Source: an uncultured Acetobacteraceae bacterium
Lineage (GTDB): Bacteria > Pseudomonadota > Alphaproteobacteria > Acetobacterales > Acetobacteraceae
NCBI GenBank assembly: GCA_903839965.1
Contig: CAIMEK010000636.1
Span: forward strand, 1 to 11,878
Reading direction: 5' to 3'
DNA length: 11,878 bases
Position 1 is the stretch's first letter, and each line of letters starts with the position of its first letter. The position numbers were made by a program, and so were the translations under genes. Below, piece by piece: positions 1 through 6,527 of this stretch. The notes under the pieces were generated by a model. It saw only the letters and a list, made by a program, of their open reading frames with translations, made no database searches and was not told the origin of the DNA.

Positions 1-104
1 GCAGCACCAATTTGGGCATCCAGGATCGGGCCCGGAACCACGCAATTCCAACGGTGTACAACCTGGGGGATGAAGCGGCTACGGACCCCCCGCGGGACAC
101 CGCT
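1..104. other. Non-coding left edge downstream of the MFS gene
   Basis: This is the stretch beyond the stop codon of the minus-strand MFS gene. I see no convincing start codon with a ribosome binding site, no hairpin followed by a T-run, and no repeat. An open plus-strand frame crosses it and continues over the whole MFS gene, but its translation is rich in Arg, Gln, Gly and His with no family resemblance, so I read it as a shadow of high-GC coding sequence. Confidence 0.5.
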
Positions 105-1367
105 CTAGCGCACTGCCGGCCGATCGGGGCGCGCGTGTGCCCGCTCGCGCAGCGTCCATCGCGTGCCGACCGCCAGCACCAGCGCCAGCCCTGCGATGGC
201 CATCGCCTCGACCGCGCCCAACAGCCCCAGCCGCGCCGAGGCGGCGCCCATCAGGATCTGACCGATCGGGCCGGTGCCGATGCACATGGCCAGCAAGCCC
301 AGCACCCGCGAGCGCATGGCCGGCGGGGCGTGGGTGATCACCTGCGTGGTCTGCTGGTTGGAGAAGGCCGCGGTGCCGGCGCCGCCCATGACGAGCAAGC
401 CGCACGCTTCCCAGAACCCCGGCGCCAGGGGCAGCAGCAGCAGTGCCAACAGGAACAGGGTGCAGCCAGCCAGGAAGATGGCCCGCTGGTGCGAACGCGG
501 CGGCCAGGCCGCCAGGACCGTGCCGCCGACCAGCGCCCCCACCGCCTCGCTGGCGGCCAACGCGCCCACCAGGGCCGGCGAGACGCCAAACACGTCGCGG
601 CCAATCGGCGCCACCAGGGCGGCGTAGGAGAAGCCAAACATGTTCATCGCCACGGTCACGCCCAGCACGCCCATGATGGCGGGCGCCCCGCGGGCAATGA
701 TGAATGCTTCCGTGAGATCGCGCGGCAGATGCAGCAGCGACACCCGCTGTGTTTCCTGCCGATGCCGCAGCCCGGCCGCCAGGGCGGTGGAGGCAGCGTT
801 GCCCAGCGACGACAACGCGAACGCGCCGGTCAGTCCGCCAAACGCATAGGCGGTGCTGCCCAGCACCGGCCCGACCGCCCGCATCACCGCCTGCGTCACG
901 CTGTCCAGCGCCACGGCGCGCGGCACCAGGTCGGGGCCGGCGGCTTCGGCGGCCATGCGGCGGCGCAGCGACGGCTCGGTTGCCCAGACCAGGCCACCGG
1001 CGAAACTGCTGCACACCAGATGCCAGGCATGCGCCAGCCCCAGCGCGGCCAGCACCATGACGCCGGCGGAGGCCAGCACCATGGTGATCTGCGCGCCCAG
1101 CAGCAGGCGCCGCCGGTCGAGCGATTCCGACAGCACCCCGGCAATGGCGCCGAAGCAGAGCAAGGGCAGGGAACGGGTGGCGGTGACCACCGCCACGGCA
1201 AGCGCGGAGCCTGTCTCGTCGAGGGTGAACAGCCCGGCGGCCAGAACCTCGATCCATCGCGTGACGTTGGTGAGGCCGCCAACCATCCACAGGCGGCGGT
1301 AGTTGCGCGACCCAAGCAGCGCCCGCATCCCCTCGCGGGCGGAGTGATAGGCGTCCGGACGTTCCAT
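105..1367 (-). CDS. MFS transporter, EntS/DHA3-like exporter
   Basis: This encodes a major facilitator superfamily permease of about 420 residues in the inner membrane, probably a proton-coupled exporter of a small molecule. The protein alternates hydrophobic segments consistent with about 12 membrane helices. The loop after the second helix (about residues 77-90) carries an MFS motif A variant, GVLSESLDRRRLLL. The N-terminal LLGSRNYRRLW just before helix 1 is typical of EntS/DHA3-like and related putative MFS proteins. I chose the ATG at 1365-1367. A GTG at 1383-1385 would add six residues and an ATG at 1326-1328 would remove thirteen; none has a strong ribosome binding site. It lies downstream of the lysR gene on the same strand with a 125-base gap, so cotranscription is possible but unproven. 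The substrate cannot be told from sequence. Family confidence is high, exporter role moderate. Confidence 0.87.
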   Translation of the reverse strand: MERPDAYHSAREGMRALLGSRNYRRLWMVGGLTNVTRWIEVLAAGLFTLDETGSALAVAVVTATRSLPLLCFGAIAGVLSESLDRRRLLLGAQITMVLASAGVMVLAALGLAHAWHLVCSSFAGGLVWATEPSLRRRMAAEAAGPDLVPRAVALDSVTQAVMRAVGPVLGSTAYAFGGLTGAFALSSLGNAASTALAAGLRHRQETQRVSLLHLPRDLTEAFIIARGAPAIMGVLGVTVAMNMFGFSYAALVAPIGRDVFGVSPALVGALAASEAVGALVGGTVLAAWPPRSHQRAIFLAGCTLFLLALLLLPLAPGFWEACGLLVMGGAGTAAFSNQQTTQVITHAPPAMRSRVLGLLAMCIGTGPIGQILMGAASARLGLLGAVEAMAIAGLALVLAVGTRWTLRERAHARPDRPAVR

Positions 1368-1492
1368 TTCGCTGCGAGCATGCACCGCCCGCCGGAGGCA
1401 CGATAGCCGCCATCGCAGCAGGGGTTTTCCAAGGGGGGCAGGTTCGACCGTGCCGGGCTGGACGGATTACCCGCTCCTGCGGTTTTCGGGCA

Positions 1493-2416
1493 CTATTTTC
1501 GCCCAGGTATATGAAACTGATGACTCTGTTTTATACACAACGCCAACTGAACAGCAAGAAAATCAAGCACCTCTTCTCTCGTTGCGGCATTTTTCGGCCG
1601 CTTTAGCATAGCCAACACCAGCGTGTTCTTTATGCCGGGCCGCGCGATCGGGCGGGCGACATATTCATTGCCTCCGAATTGCAGCGCGGCATCCCGCTGA
1701 GACATCAGCGTACAGGCATCACCGGTAATGACCGCGCTGACCAGCACATGCCAGACCTCGTGCTCGAAGACGACATTCGGAGAAATTCCTTGCGCCTCGA
1801 ACGCTGCCTCGATGGCGATTCGCCCACCGTGGAGTGGCGGCGGCAAAACCAGCCGCAGACCGGCCAGTTCCGCCCAACCGACGCTGCCGCGGCGCCCGGC
1901 CGACGGGGCGGCAATCAGCCGCATCTGCTCACTGACGAGGTTGCGCGTCACCATGTGCCGATCCGCCTGGCAGGTGCAGACGACCGCGTAATCCAGCCGT
2001 CCTTCCTTCAGCAGTTCGAGCAGATGTCCTGTCCAGGCATCCCGAACCTGCAGGCCGATCCGGGGGAACCGCGCCTGGACCGCCGGGACGAAAGACGGCG
2101 GCAGCAGGACGGAAACCGTTGGCGGCAGGCCAAGTCGAATCGGTTCCAGGGCGACCTGGGCCAGATGTGCAAGATCGTGCTTGGCCATCGCAACCGTCGC
2201 AAGAACGGCAGCCGCATGCACGGCAAGGACTTTGCCGGCGGCCGTCGGGGTGGATCCGCGAGAATGCCGCTGCAGCAGCTGCACGCCAACTTCCCTTTCC
2301 AGCAGCGCGATCTGGCGGCTCAACGCAGGTTGCGCCACGCGGAGCTTCTGGGCGGCACGGTTGGCGCTGCCCAGTTCGACGATGGCCATGAAGGAACGGA
2401 GCTGACGGAGGTCCAT
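1493..2416 (-). CDS. LysR-family transcriptional regulator, divergent from the TRAP operon
   Basis: This encodes a LysR-type regulator of 307 residues, the usual length for the family. The N-terminal winged helix-turn-helix is clear: MDLRQLRSFMAIVELGS, then AAQKLRVAQPALSRQIALLE at about residues 21-40, and the conserved TPTAAG at 56-61. The rest is the periplasmic-binding-protein-like effector domain, starting with PIRLGLPPTVS and containing the LDYAVV strand. The start is taken at the ATG at 2414-2416. A TTG at 2468-2470 would add 18 residues, but it falls exactly on the probable -35 box of this gene's promoter, so the longer form is unlikely. The gene is divergent from dctP with 119 bases between them, the classic layout for a LysR protein that activates its neighbour and represses itself. 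The effector is probably the TRAP substrate or a metabolite of it (inference). It reads toward the MFS gene. Confidence 0.92.
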   Translation of the reverse strand: MDLRQLRSFMAIVELGSANRAAQKLRVAQPALSRQIALLEREVGVQLLQRHSRGSTPTAAGKVLAVHAAAVLATVAMAKHDLAHLAQVALEPIRLGLPPTVSVLLPPSFVPAVQARFPRIGLQVRDAWTGHLLELLKEGRLDYAVVCTCQADRHMVTRNLVSEQMRLIAAPSAGRRGSVGWAELAGLRLVLPPPLHGGRIAIEAAFEAQGISPNVVFEHEVWHVLVSAVITGDACTLMSQRDAALQFGGNEYVARPIARPGIKNTLVLAMLKRPKNAATREEVLDFLAVQLALCIKQSHQFHIPGRK

Positions 2417-2441
2417 GGGCGGCAGGCCGAAGCGAACCGTT

Positions 2442-2470
2442 ATAATAGTTCGGCATAGCCGATAGAGCAA
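2442..2470 (-). promoter_or_regulatory. Predicted sigma-70 promoter of the lysR gene
   Basis: On the minus strand a TTGCTC element (2465-2470) is followed after exactly 17 bases by TATTAT (2442-2447), five of six matches to the -10 consensus. Transcription would begin near 2435, leaving a leader of about 20 bases before the ATG at 2416. The -35 box lies inside the LysR dyad at 2462-2476, so protein bound there would block this promoter, as expected for autorepression. Confidence 0.5.
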
Positions 2471-2476
2471 ATCTAT
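2462..2476. promoter_or_regulatory. LysR-type operator dyad (T-N11-A)
   Basis: The sequence ATAGA-GCAAA-TCTAT is a perfect five-base inverted repeat around a five-base centre. It contains the T-N11-A spacing (T2463 to A2475) that defines LysR recognition sites. It overlaps the -35 box of the lysR promoter and ends two bases before the -35 box of the dctP promoter, so one bound regulator could repress its own gene and contact polymerase at dctP. Assignment to this particular LysR protein is inference from position. Confidence 0.55.
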
Positions 2477-2478
2477 AT

Positions 2479-2506
2479 TTGAATCAGTACGATCTGCGCC
2501 GATAAT
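2479..2506 (+). promoter_or_regulatory. Predicted sigma-70 promoter of the dctPQM operon
   Basis: TTGAAT (2479-2484, four of six matches to the -35 consensus) is followed after 16 bases by GATAAT (2501-2506, five of six matches to the -10 consensus). Transcription would start near 2513, leaving a leader of about 23 bases that includes GGGAGA at 2525-2530, the ribosome binding site of dctP. The imperfect -35 box directly beside the LysR dyad fits an activator-dependent promoter. Confidence 0.5.
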
Positions 2507-2535
2507 GACCCGCAGAGAAAAACCGGGAGAAAACG

Positions 2536-3576
2536 ATGGGCCAGGACCAGTTCACGCGAGCGGATGGCCACCCCTCACGCCGCAAGCTGTTGCGCGCATC
2601 GATTGTCGCGGCCGTCGGCGCAGGTCTCGCATCCGGGCGTGCGGTGCGCGCCGCCGACCCTGCTGTCAGGGCCCGTCTCGGCCATGGCCAGGCCATGACG
2701 CATCCGGTACAGAAAACCGCGCTCAAATTCGCCGAGCTGGTGGCGGAGCGCAGCAAGGGCCAAATCGCGATTACCGTGTATCCGTCCTCGCAGCTTGGTT
2801 CCACCGAGGACATGGTGCAATCGCTGCGCCTCGGCACGCTGGATCTGCACATTGCCGGCGATGCCTTCGTCGAGGGACTGGTGGCGCGGGTCAGCGTGGT
2901 GAACCTGCCCGGCATTCTGCGCGACAACGAGCACGCCAAGCGCGCCATGTACGATGTCATGCTTGGCCGCGTCTACAACAGCGCGCTGAACCCGCTCGGC
3001 GTTCACACGATGGGCTTCATCACGGCGGATTTCCGCCACATCACCAACAACCGCCGGCCGGTGACCACGCTGGGAGACCTGCGCGGACTGAAGATCCGGG
3101 TGCCCAACAGCAAGGTTTCAATAGCCATCCTGACGGCGCTCGGCGCAAGCCCGGTGCCGATCGACTGGACCGAGACCTTTCCGGCGCTACAGCAGGGGGT
3201 GGTTGACGGCCAGGAAAACCCGTTCGTGCAGATCGACGCCACGAAGCTCTACGAAGTGCAGAAGTACCTTACGCTCTCCTATCACCAGTGGGCGACCTAT
3301 GCGCTGCTGGCCAACCAGTCGTTCCTTGCACGCAAGCTGAACCCGGAGCAGCGCGAGATCGTCCTCGCCTGTGGGCGGGAAGCCTGCGACTATGGCTGGA
3401 AGCTGACCGTGGAAAGCGGGGAAGCCGCTTTCGAATCGCTCAAGAAGAACGGCATGCAGGTCGCCACGCTCGACCGCGCGCAGGTGCAGGCCGCGGCGAA
3501 GCCGGTCTGGACGGACTGGATTGCCCGCATCGGCGCGGAGGCGCCCGCCCTCATCGAAGCCATCCAGAAGGCCTGA
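2536..3576 (+). CDS. dctP: TRAP transporter solute-binding protein (DctP family)
   Basis: This is the periplasmic substrate-binding subunit of a tripartite ATP-independent periplasmic transporter, 346 residues including signal. The N-terminus has a twin-arginine signal, SRRKLL at 14-19, then a hydrophobic stretch and likely cleavage near residues 39-40 (VRAA/DP), so it is probably exported folded by Tat. Mature-domain hallmarks follow: LGHGQAMTHPVQ at the N-terminal strand, YPSSQLGS near 82-89, GLKIRVPNS at 184-192 and GVVDGQENP at 221-229. In DctP proteins the Arg of the KIRVP segment (R188 here) normally pairs with a substrate carboxylate, so an organic acid is the expected ligand; the exact acid is unknown. 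The ATG has a good ribosome binding site, GGGAGA at 2525-2530. It is the first gene of dctPQM plus the HD gene and is divergent from lysR. Confidence 0.93.
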   Translation: MGQDQFTRADGHPSRRKLLRASIVAAVGAGLASGRAVRAADPAVRARLGHGQAMTHPVQKTALKFAELVAERSKGQIAITVYPSSQLGSTEDMVQSLRLGTLDLHIAGDAFVEGLVARVSVVNLPGILRDNEHAKRAMYDVMLGRVYNSALNPLGVHTMGFITADFRHITNNRRPVTTLGDLRGLKIRVPNSKVSIAILTALGASPVPIDWTETFPALQQGVVDGQENPFVQIDATKLYEVQKYLTLSYHQWATYALLANQSFLARKLNPEQREIVLACGREACDYGWKLTVESGEAAFESLKKNGMQVATLDRAQVQAAAKPVWTDWIARIGAEAPALIEAIQKA

Positions 3577-3578
3577 TC

Positions 3579-4142
3579 GTGTCACGCGACAACACCGCAG
3601 GCAGCGCCATTTCCGGGGCTGCCTCGCGGTTGCCGCCCGACGGCGCGGGGCGGGGCATCGGCTGCTGCCTGTTGCGGCTGGCCGACCGGCTGGATGAGGC
3701 GTTCTGCGTCGGCTTTCTGACCATCATGGTGGTCTGCATCGGGCTTGCCGTGGTGACGCGCTACGTGCTGCAGGCGCCGCTTCCGTGGCCCGAGGAGGCG
3801 GCGAAGTTCGCCTTTGTCTGGCTGACTTTCGTCGGCGCCTCGGTGGCGGTGAAGCACCGCCGCCACATGGCCGTCGATTGCGTCATGCCGCTGCTGCATG
3901 CTTCCCTGGAGAGGGTGCTGCGGCTGACCATGTTGGCGGTGACGATCTGCCTGCTTTGCATGATTGGCTGGTACGGCTGGCGGTTGATGCAGATTTCGTG
4001 GGTGGCGATCTCGCCCTCCCTGTCGCTGCCGATGGGCTATGTTTACCTCGCCGTGCCAACCGGGGCGACGTTGATGGTCATCCGTCTGTCCGGGCAGTTC
4101 TGGCAGGGCCTTCACGGGCATCGCATGGACAGGACGGTCTGA
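3579..4142 (+). CDS. dctQ: TRAP transporter small permease (DctQ family)
   Basis: This is the small membrane subunit of the TRAP transporter, 187 residues with four predicted helices after a polar N-terminal stretch of about 40 residues. The DctQ signature is present: VVTRYVLQAPLPWPEEAAKF at 58-77, then WLTFVGASVAVKHRRHMAVD at 81-100, and near the C-terminus PMGYVYLAVPTGA at 151-163. It pairs with DctM in the inner membrane and, by family knowledge, completes the membrane complex that receives substrate from DctP. The start is the GTG at 3579-3581, two bases after the dctP stop, with AGAAGG (3566-3571) as ribosome binding site. The open frame extends further upstream, but that part overlaps dctP and looks like shadow translation. 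The stop overlaps the start of dctM. Confidence 0.92.
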   Translation: MSRDNTAGSAISGAASRLPPDGAGRGIGCCLLRLADRLDEAFCVGFLTIMVVCIGLAVVTRYVLQAPLPWPEEAAKFAFVWLTFVGASVAVKHRRHMAVDCVMPLLHASLERVLRLTMLAVTICLLCMIGWYGWRLMQISWVAISPSLSLPMGYVYLAVPTGATLMVIRLSGQFWQGLHGHRMDRTV

Positions 4143-5434
4143 TGCTGATCGGGCTGATTGTCGGGGCGATCTTCGTTCTCCTGTTCCTGCCGGTGCCGGT
4201 CGCGATCGCGATGCTGCTCGGCTCGTCGGGGTATTACATCTATACCGACACGCCGCTGGAAGCTGTTGCCCAGCGCATGGTCAGCTGCGTCGAAAGCATT
4301 CCACTGCTTGCTGTCCCCTTCTTCATCCTGGCCGGCGAGCTGATGAATGCTTCGGGGATCACCGATCGCCTGGTGCGGTTCTCCAACGTGCTCGTTGGCC
4401 GGTTCGCCGGGGGACTGGGTCACGTCGTGGTGGTTTCCAATGTGGTGATGTCGGGGATCAGCGGCTCCGCGGCGGCCGATGCCGTCGGGACCGGATCGGT
4501 GCTGGTTCAGGCCATGGTGCGGCGCGGCTATCCGGCGGCTTTCGCGGCCGCCATCGTGGGCGCATCCTCGACCATCGCCCCGATCATACCGCCCTCCATC
4601 CCGCTGGTGATCTTCGGTGCCGTCGCCGAGGTTTCAACCAGCCGGTTGCTGTTGGCCGGGATCCTGCCCGGGCTGCTGATGGGCGCATTTCTGCTTGCGA
4701 TCAATGCGGTGCTGGCGCGCCGGCGCGGTTATCCACGCGAGGCGCCACCCAGCTTTCGCGAGTTTCGCGATGCAACGCTGGCGGCATTGCCGCCGCTCGG
4801 CATGCCGGTCGTCATCGTGGGTGGAATCGTGGCCGGCATCTTCACGCCGACCGAAGCCTCCGTCACCGCGGTGGGTTATGCCCTGGTGCTCGGCGTCGGC
4901 TTTTACCGTACGCTTGGCCTGCGCGAAATCTGGGGGTGTGCCGTTCGCGTATCGACGATGACGGGCGCCATCATGCTGCTCGTCGGCGGCACAACGGTGC
5001 TCGGCGACATCGTGACCCGGGAGAATGTGAGCGACGACATCGTGGCGCTGCTGTCCATGGCGCACGATCACCCCTACCTGCTGTTGGGGTTGGTCAACAT
5101 CGTGCTGATGGTGATCGCCATTCCGCTCGAGCCGATCCCGGTGATGCTGCTGTTCGTGCCACTGTTGCTGCCGGTGATGACCGATCTGGGCGTCGACCCG
5201 GTCCATTTCGGCATCCTCATGGTGCTGTCGCTGTGCATCGCCTTCGTACTGCCGCCGGCGGGGCTCGTGATGTTCATCATGTGCTCGATAGCGCAGTGTT
5301 CGATGGCCGAATTCACCCGCCAGGTCTGGCCGTTCGTGATTGTGCTGCTGGTCGTGCTCGCGCTGCTCACCTACTGGCCAGGCCTCGCGCTTTTTGTGCC
5401 CAACGCCCTGCTTCCCGTCCGTGGCGTGGGCTGA
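4142..5434 (+). CDS. dctM: TRAP transporter large permease (DctM family)
   Basis: This is the large membrane subunit, 430 residues, normal for DctM in the ion transporter superfamily. It is hydrophobic throughout with about a dozen membrane segments. Family motifs include FFILAGELMNASGIT at about 60-74, MSGISGSAAADAVG at 103-116, SSTIAPIIPPSIPLVIFG at 142-159 and IFTPTEAS further on. It forms the translocation pathway, driven by the sodium gradient in characterised TRAP systems. Its ATG shares a base with the dctQ stop (TGATG at 4140-4144), which indicates translational coupling and equal production of the two membrane subunits. The same reading frame is open far upstream across dctQ, but that translation lacks family resemblance, so the ATG at 4142 is preferred. 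The HD-domain gene follows after 42 bases. Confidence 0.94.
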   Translation: MLIGLIVGAIFVLLFLPVPVAIAMLLGSSGYYIYTDTPLEAVAQRMVSCVESIPLLAVPFFILAGELMNASGITDRLVRFSNVLVGRFAGGLGHVVVVSNVVMSGISGSAAADAVGTGSVLVQAMVRRGYPAAFAAAIVGASSTIAPIIPPSIPLVIFGAVAEVSTSRLLLAGILPGLLMGAFLLAINAVLARRRGYPREAPPSFREFRDATLAALPPLGMPVVIVGGIVAGIFTPTEASVTAVGYALVLGVGFYRTLGLREIWGCAVRVSTMTGAIMLLVGGTTVLGDIVTRENVSDDIVALLSMAHDHPYLLLGLVNIVLMVIAIPLEPIPVMLLFVPLLLPVMTDLGVDPVHFGILMVLSLCIAFVLPPAGLVMFIMCSIAQCSMAEFTRQVWPFVIVLLVVLALLTYWPGLALFVPNALLPVRGVG

Positions 5435-5476
5435 GTCCTGCGCCGCGCAACGACCTGCCTTTTCGGAGATGATGCC

Positions 5477-6091
5477 ATGACCGATCAACGGACAAAGTTG
5501 CGCGACAACCTGATGCAGGCCTTGCCCGAGATAAACCTGATCCGCAAGGACGATCTGCGGGAGAAGGTGATCGAGGGGTGGATGTTCTCGCTGCAGCAGA
5601 ACGGGCTGGAACATATCGACCAGCTGCCCCCGCAGGCGGCACCGGAACATCCGCCGTTCAAGCCCGGCAAAGGCACCCAGTCCGGCCATTTCCGTGGCGT
5701 CGGGCACATTGCGCAGGGTATCGCGGACGGGCTGGAGAAGATCCACCCCGAGGTGAAGATCGATCGTGACCTGCTTTGGGCCTGCGCCCTTTGCCATGAT
5801 CTCGGCAAGCCCTATGAGATGGGCGCGGCGAACCAGGCACGCTGGAAAGCGGACGATGCCACGTCGGGAGATCCGGCGATCCGCCATCCCGCCTACGGCG
5901 TCTATGTCGCCCTGACGGTCGGCCTGCCCGAAGCGGTGGCGCATTCGGCCGGCTATCATTCGGGCGAGGGAGAGTTGGTTCTGCGCAGCCTGATCGCGAC
6001 GATCGTGCATTACGCCGACGACAGCTATTGGCACTGCGTCGAGCGGGCCGGTCTGCTGAGCGGCACGATCTTCGGCCGCAAGCGGCATTAG
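5477..6091 (+). CDS. HD-domain metal-dependent phosphohydrolase, last gene of the TRAP operon
   Basis: This encodes a soluble protein of 204 residues with no signal peptide or membrane helix. It has the HD-superfamily metal ligands in order: a His in GHFRGVGHIAQG (H71 or H77), the HD pair in ALCHDLGKP (H107-D108), later His residues at 137 and 161, and a closing Asp in VHYADD (D181 or D182). HD proteins mostly hydrolyse phosphate esters of nucleotides or other metabolites with bound divalent metals, so a cytoplasmic phosphohydrolase is the best call; the substrate is unknown. I do not recognise a RelA/SpoT, dGTPase or HD-GYP signature. The ATG has GGAGA at 5465-5469 as ribosome binding site. 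Only 42 bases separate it from dctM, with no terminator visible, so it is probably cotranscribed with the transporter. Family confidence is high; the biological role is open. Confidence 0.85.
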   Translation: MTDQRTKLRDNLMQALPEINLIRKDDLREKVIEGWMFSLQQNGLEHIDQLPPQAAPEHPPFKPGKGTQSGHFRGVGHIAQGIADGLEKIHPEVKIDRDLLWACALCHDLGKPYEMGAANQARWKADDATSGDPAIRHPAYGVYVALTVGLPEAVAHSAGYHSGEGELVLRSLIATIVHYADDSYWHCVERAGLLSGTIFGRKRH

Positions 6092-6137
6092 CGCTTGCCC
6101 CGGTAGACGACAGCGAGGAGCGCCGGCGGGTCGCTGC

Positions 6138-6385
6138 GGCGATGCCCAGCGGTGCGCGCGGTATCGTTGCGAGGCGACATCCGCTTTTTGCCGCGCCTGG
6201 CGCGAACAGATGGCGCCGCTGCAGGCCAGCGATGCGCTGCCTGGCATGGTAAACCGGCAAATCTCACGGGCACTTCCCGATGCCGCCATCCTGGTCGCCG
6301 ATACCACCTGATCCCGGCATTCAAACCGCCGCGCAACGGCACCTGCAAGCCCGCTTCCGGGCGGCCAGGCTCGGCCGGATGGATG
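6138..6385 (+). pseudogene. Frameshifted remnant of a thiamine-diphosphate-dependent enzyme
   Basis: Between the HD gene and the sugar-binding protein lies a stretch that reads as a decayed piece of the acetolactate synthase/benzoylformate decarboxylase superfamily, around the start of the TPP-binding domain. In the frame of the ATG at 6210 it gives WREQMAPLQAS followed by VNRQISRALPDAAILVADT, matching the usual pattern 'SxALPxDAIxVxDTG'. A TGA then falls at 6309-6311. With one base skipped near 6315 the sequence continues G-I-Q-T-A, where the family usually has S-G-I-W-T-A, then LQARFRAA. A second shift at 6367 gives GSAGWM, where the family has AAGSLGW. Upstream, GDAQ at 6138-6149 fits the conserved GDA. 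No frame is open throughout. Three family landmarks in the right order across different frames argue for real homology. The identification is by eye and the borders are approximate. Confidence 0.55.
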
Positions 6386-6515
6386 GGAAATGGCAGTCAG
6401 ATCGCCAGATTCACATGGACAGGTTCCTTGGCTGGTGTAACCATTTCGTCCGACGCCAGAGTTGCGGTGCCCGCTCATGCCGGTTCTTTTCGCCAGCGGA
6501 AACAGAACAACACCC

Positions 6516-6522
6516 GGGAGGG
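6516..6522 (+). promoter_or_regulatory. Ribosome binding site fixing the start of the sugar-binding protein
   Basis: GGGAGGG lies five bases before the ATG at 6528. It favours that start over an in-frame upstream candidate at 6462, which has no such site and would place 22 extra residues in front of a twin-arginine signal peptide. Confidence 0.7.
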
Positions 6523-6527
6523 ATGCC

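Larger units (their letters stand above)
6092..6527. other. Intergenic stretch between the HD gene and the sugar-binding protein
   Basis: This 436-base stretch has no intact gene. Most of it is the TPP-enzyme remnant described separately. The last 140 bases, before the binding protein, presumably hold its promoter. A TTCACA at 6410-6415 could be a -35 box, but there is no acceptable -10 box at normal spacing. A short inverted repeat AAGCG/CGCTT at 6080-6096 spans the HD stop codon but has no T-run, so it is not an intrinsic terminator. Confidence 0.45.

Noticed and set aside
12..1406. 464-residue plus-strand open frame
   Set aside because: It is antisense to the MFS gene, rich in Gln, Arg, Gly and His, with no recognisable fold.
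1386..1492. CCGC-AGGA-GCGG hairpin after lysR (minus strand) as a terminator
   Set aside because: The stem is only four pairs and no T-run follows on the minus strand, so read-through to the MFS gene cannot be excluded.
2441..2446. TATAAT on the plus strand as a -10 box for dctP
   Set aside because: It is a perfect hexamer, but the sequence 17 bases upstream is GGCGGC with no -35 likeness. The TTGAAT/GATAAT pair downstream is better placed, and the hexamer overlaps the minus-strand TATTAT of lysR.
2417..2470. Longer LysR protein starting at the TTG at 2468-2470
   Set aside because: That codon is part of the predicted -35 box of the gene's own promoter, and the ATG at 2416 begins exactly at the conserved LysR N-terminus.
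6080..6096. AAGCG/CGCTT hairpin at the HD stop as a terminator
   Set aside because: The stem is only five pairs and is followed by GCCCC rather than a T-run.
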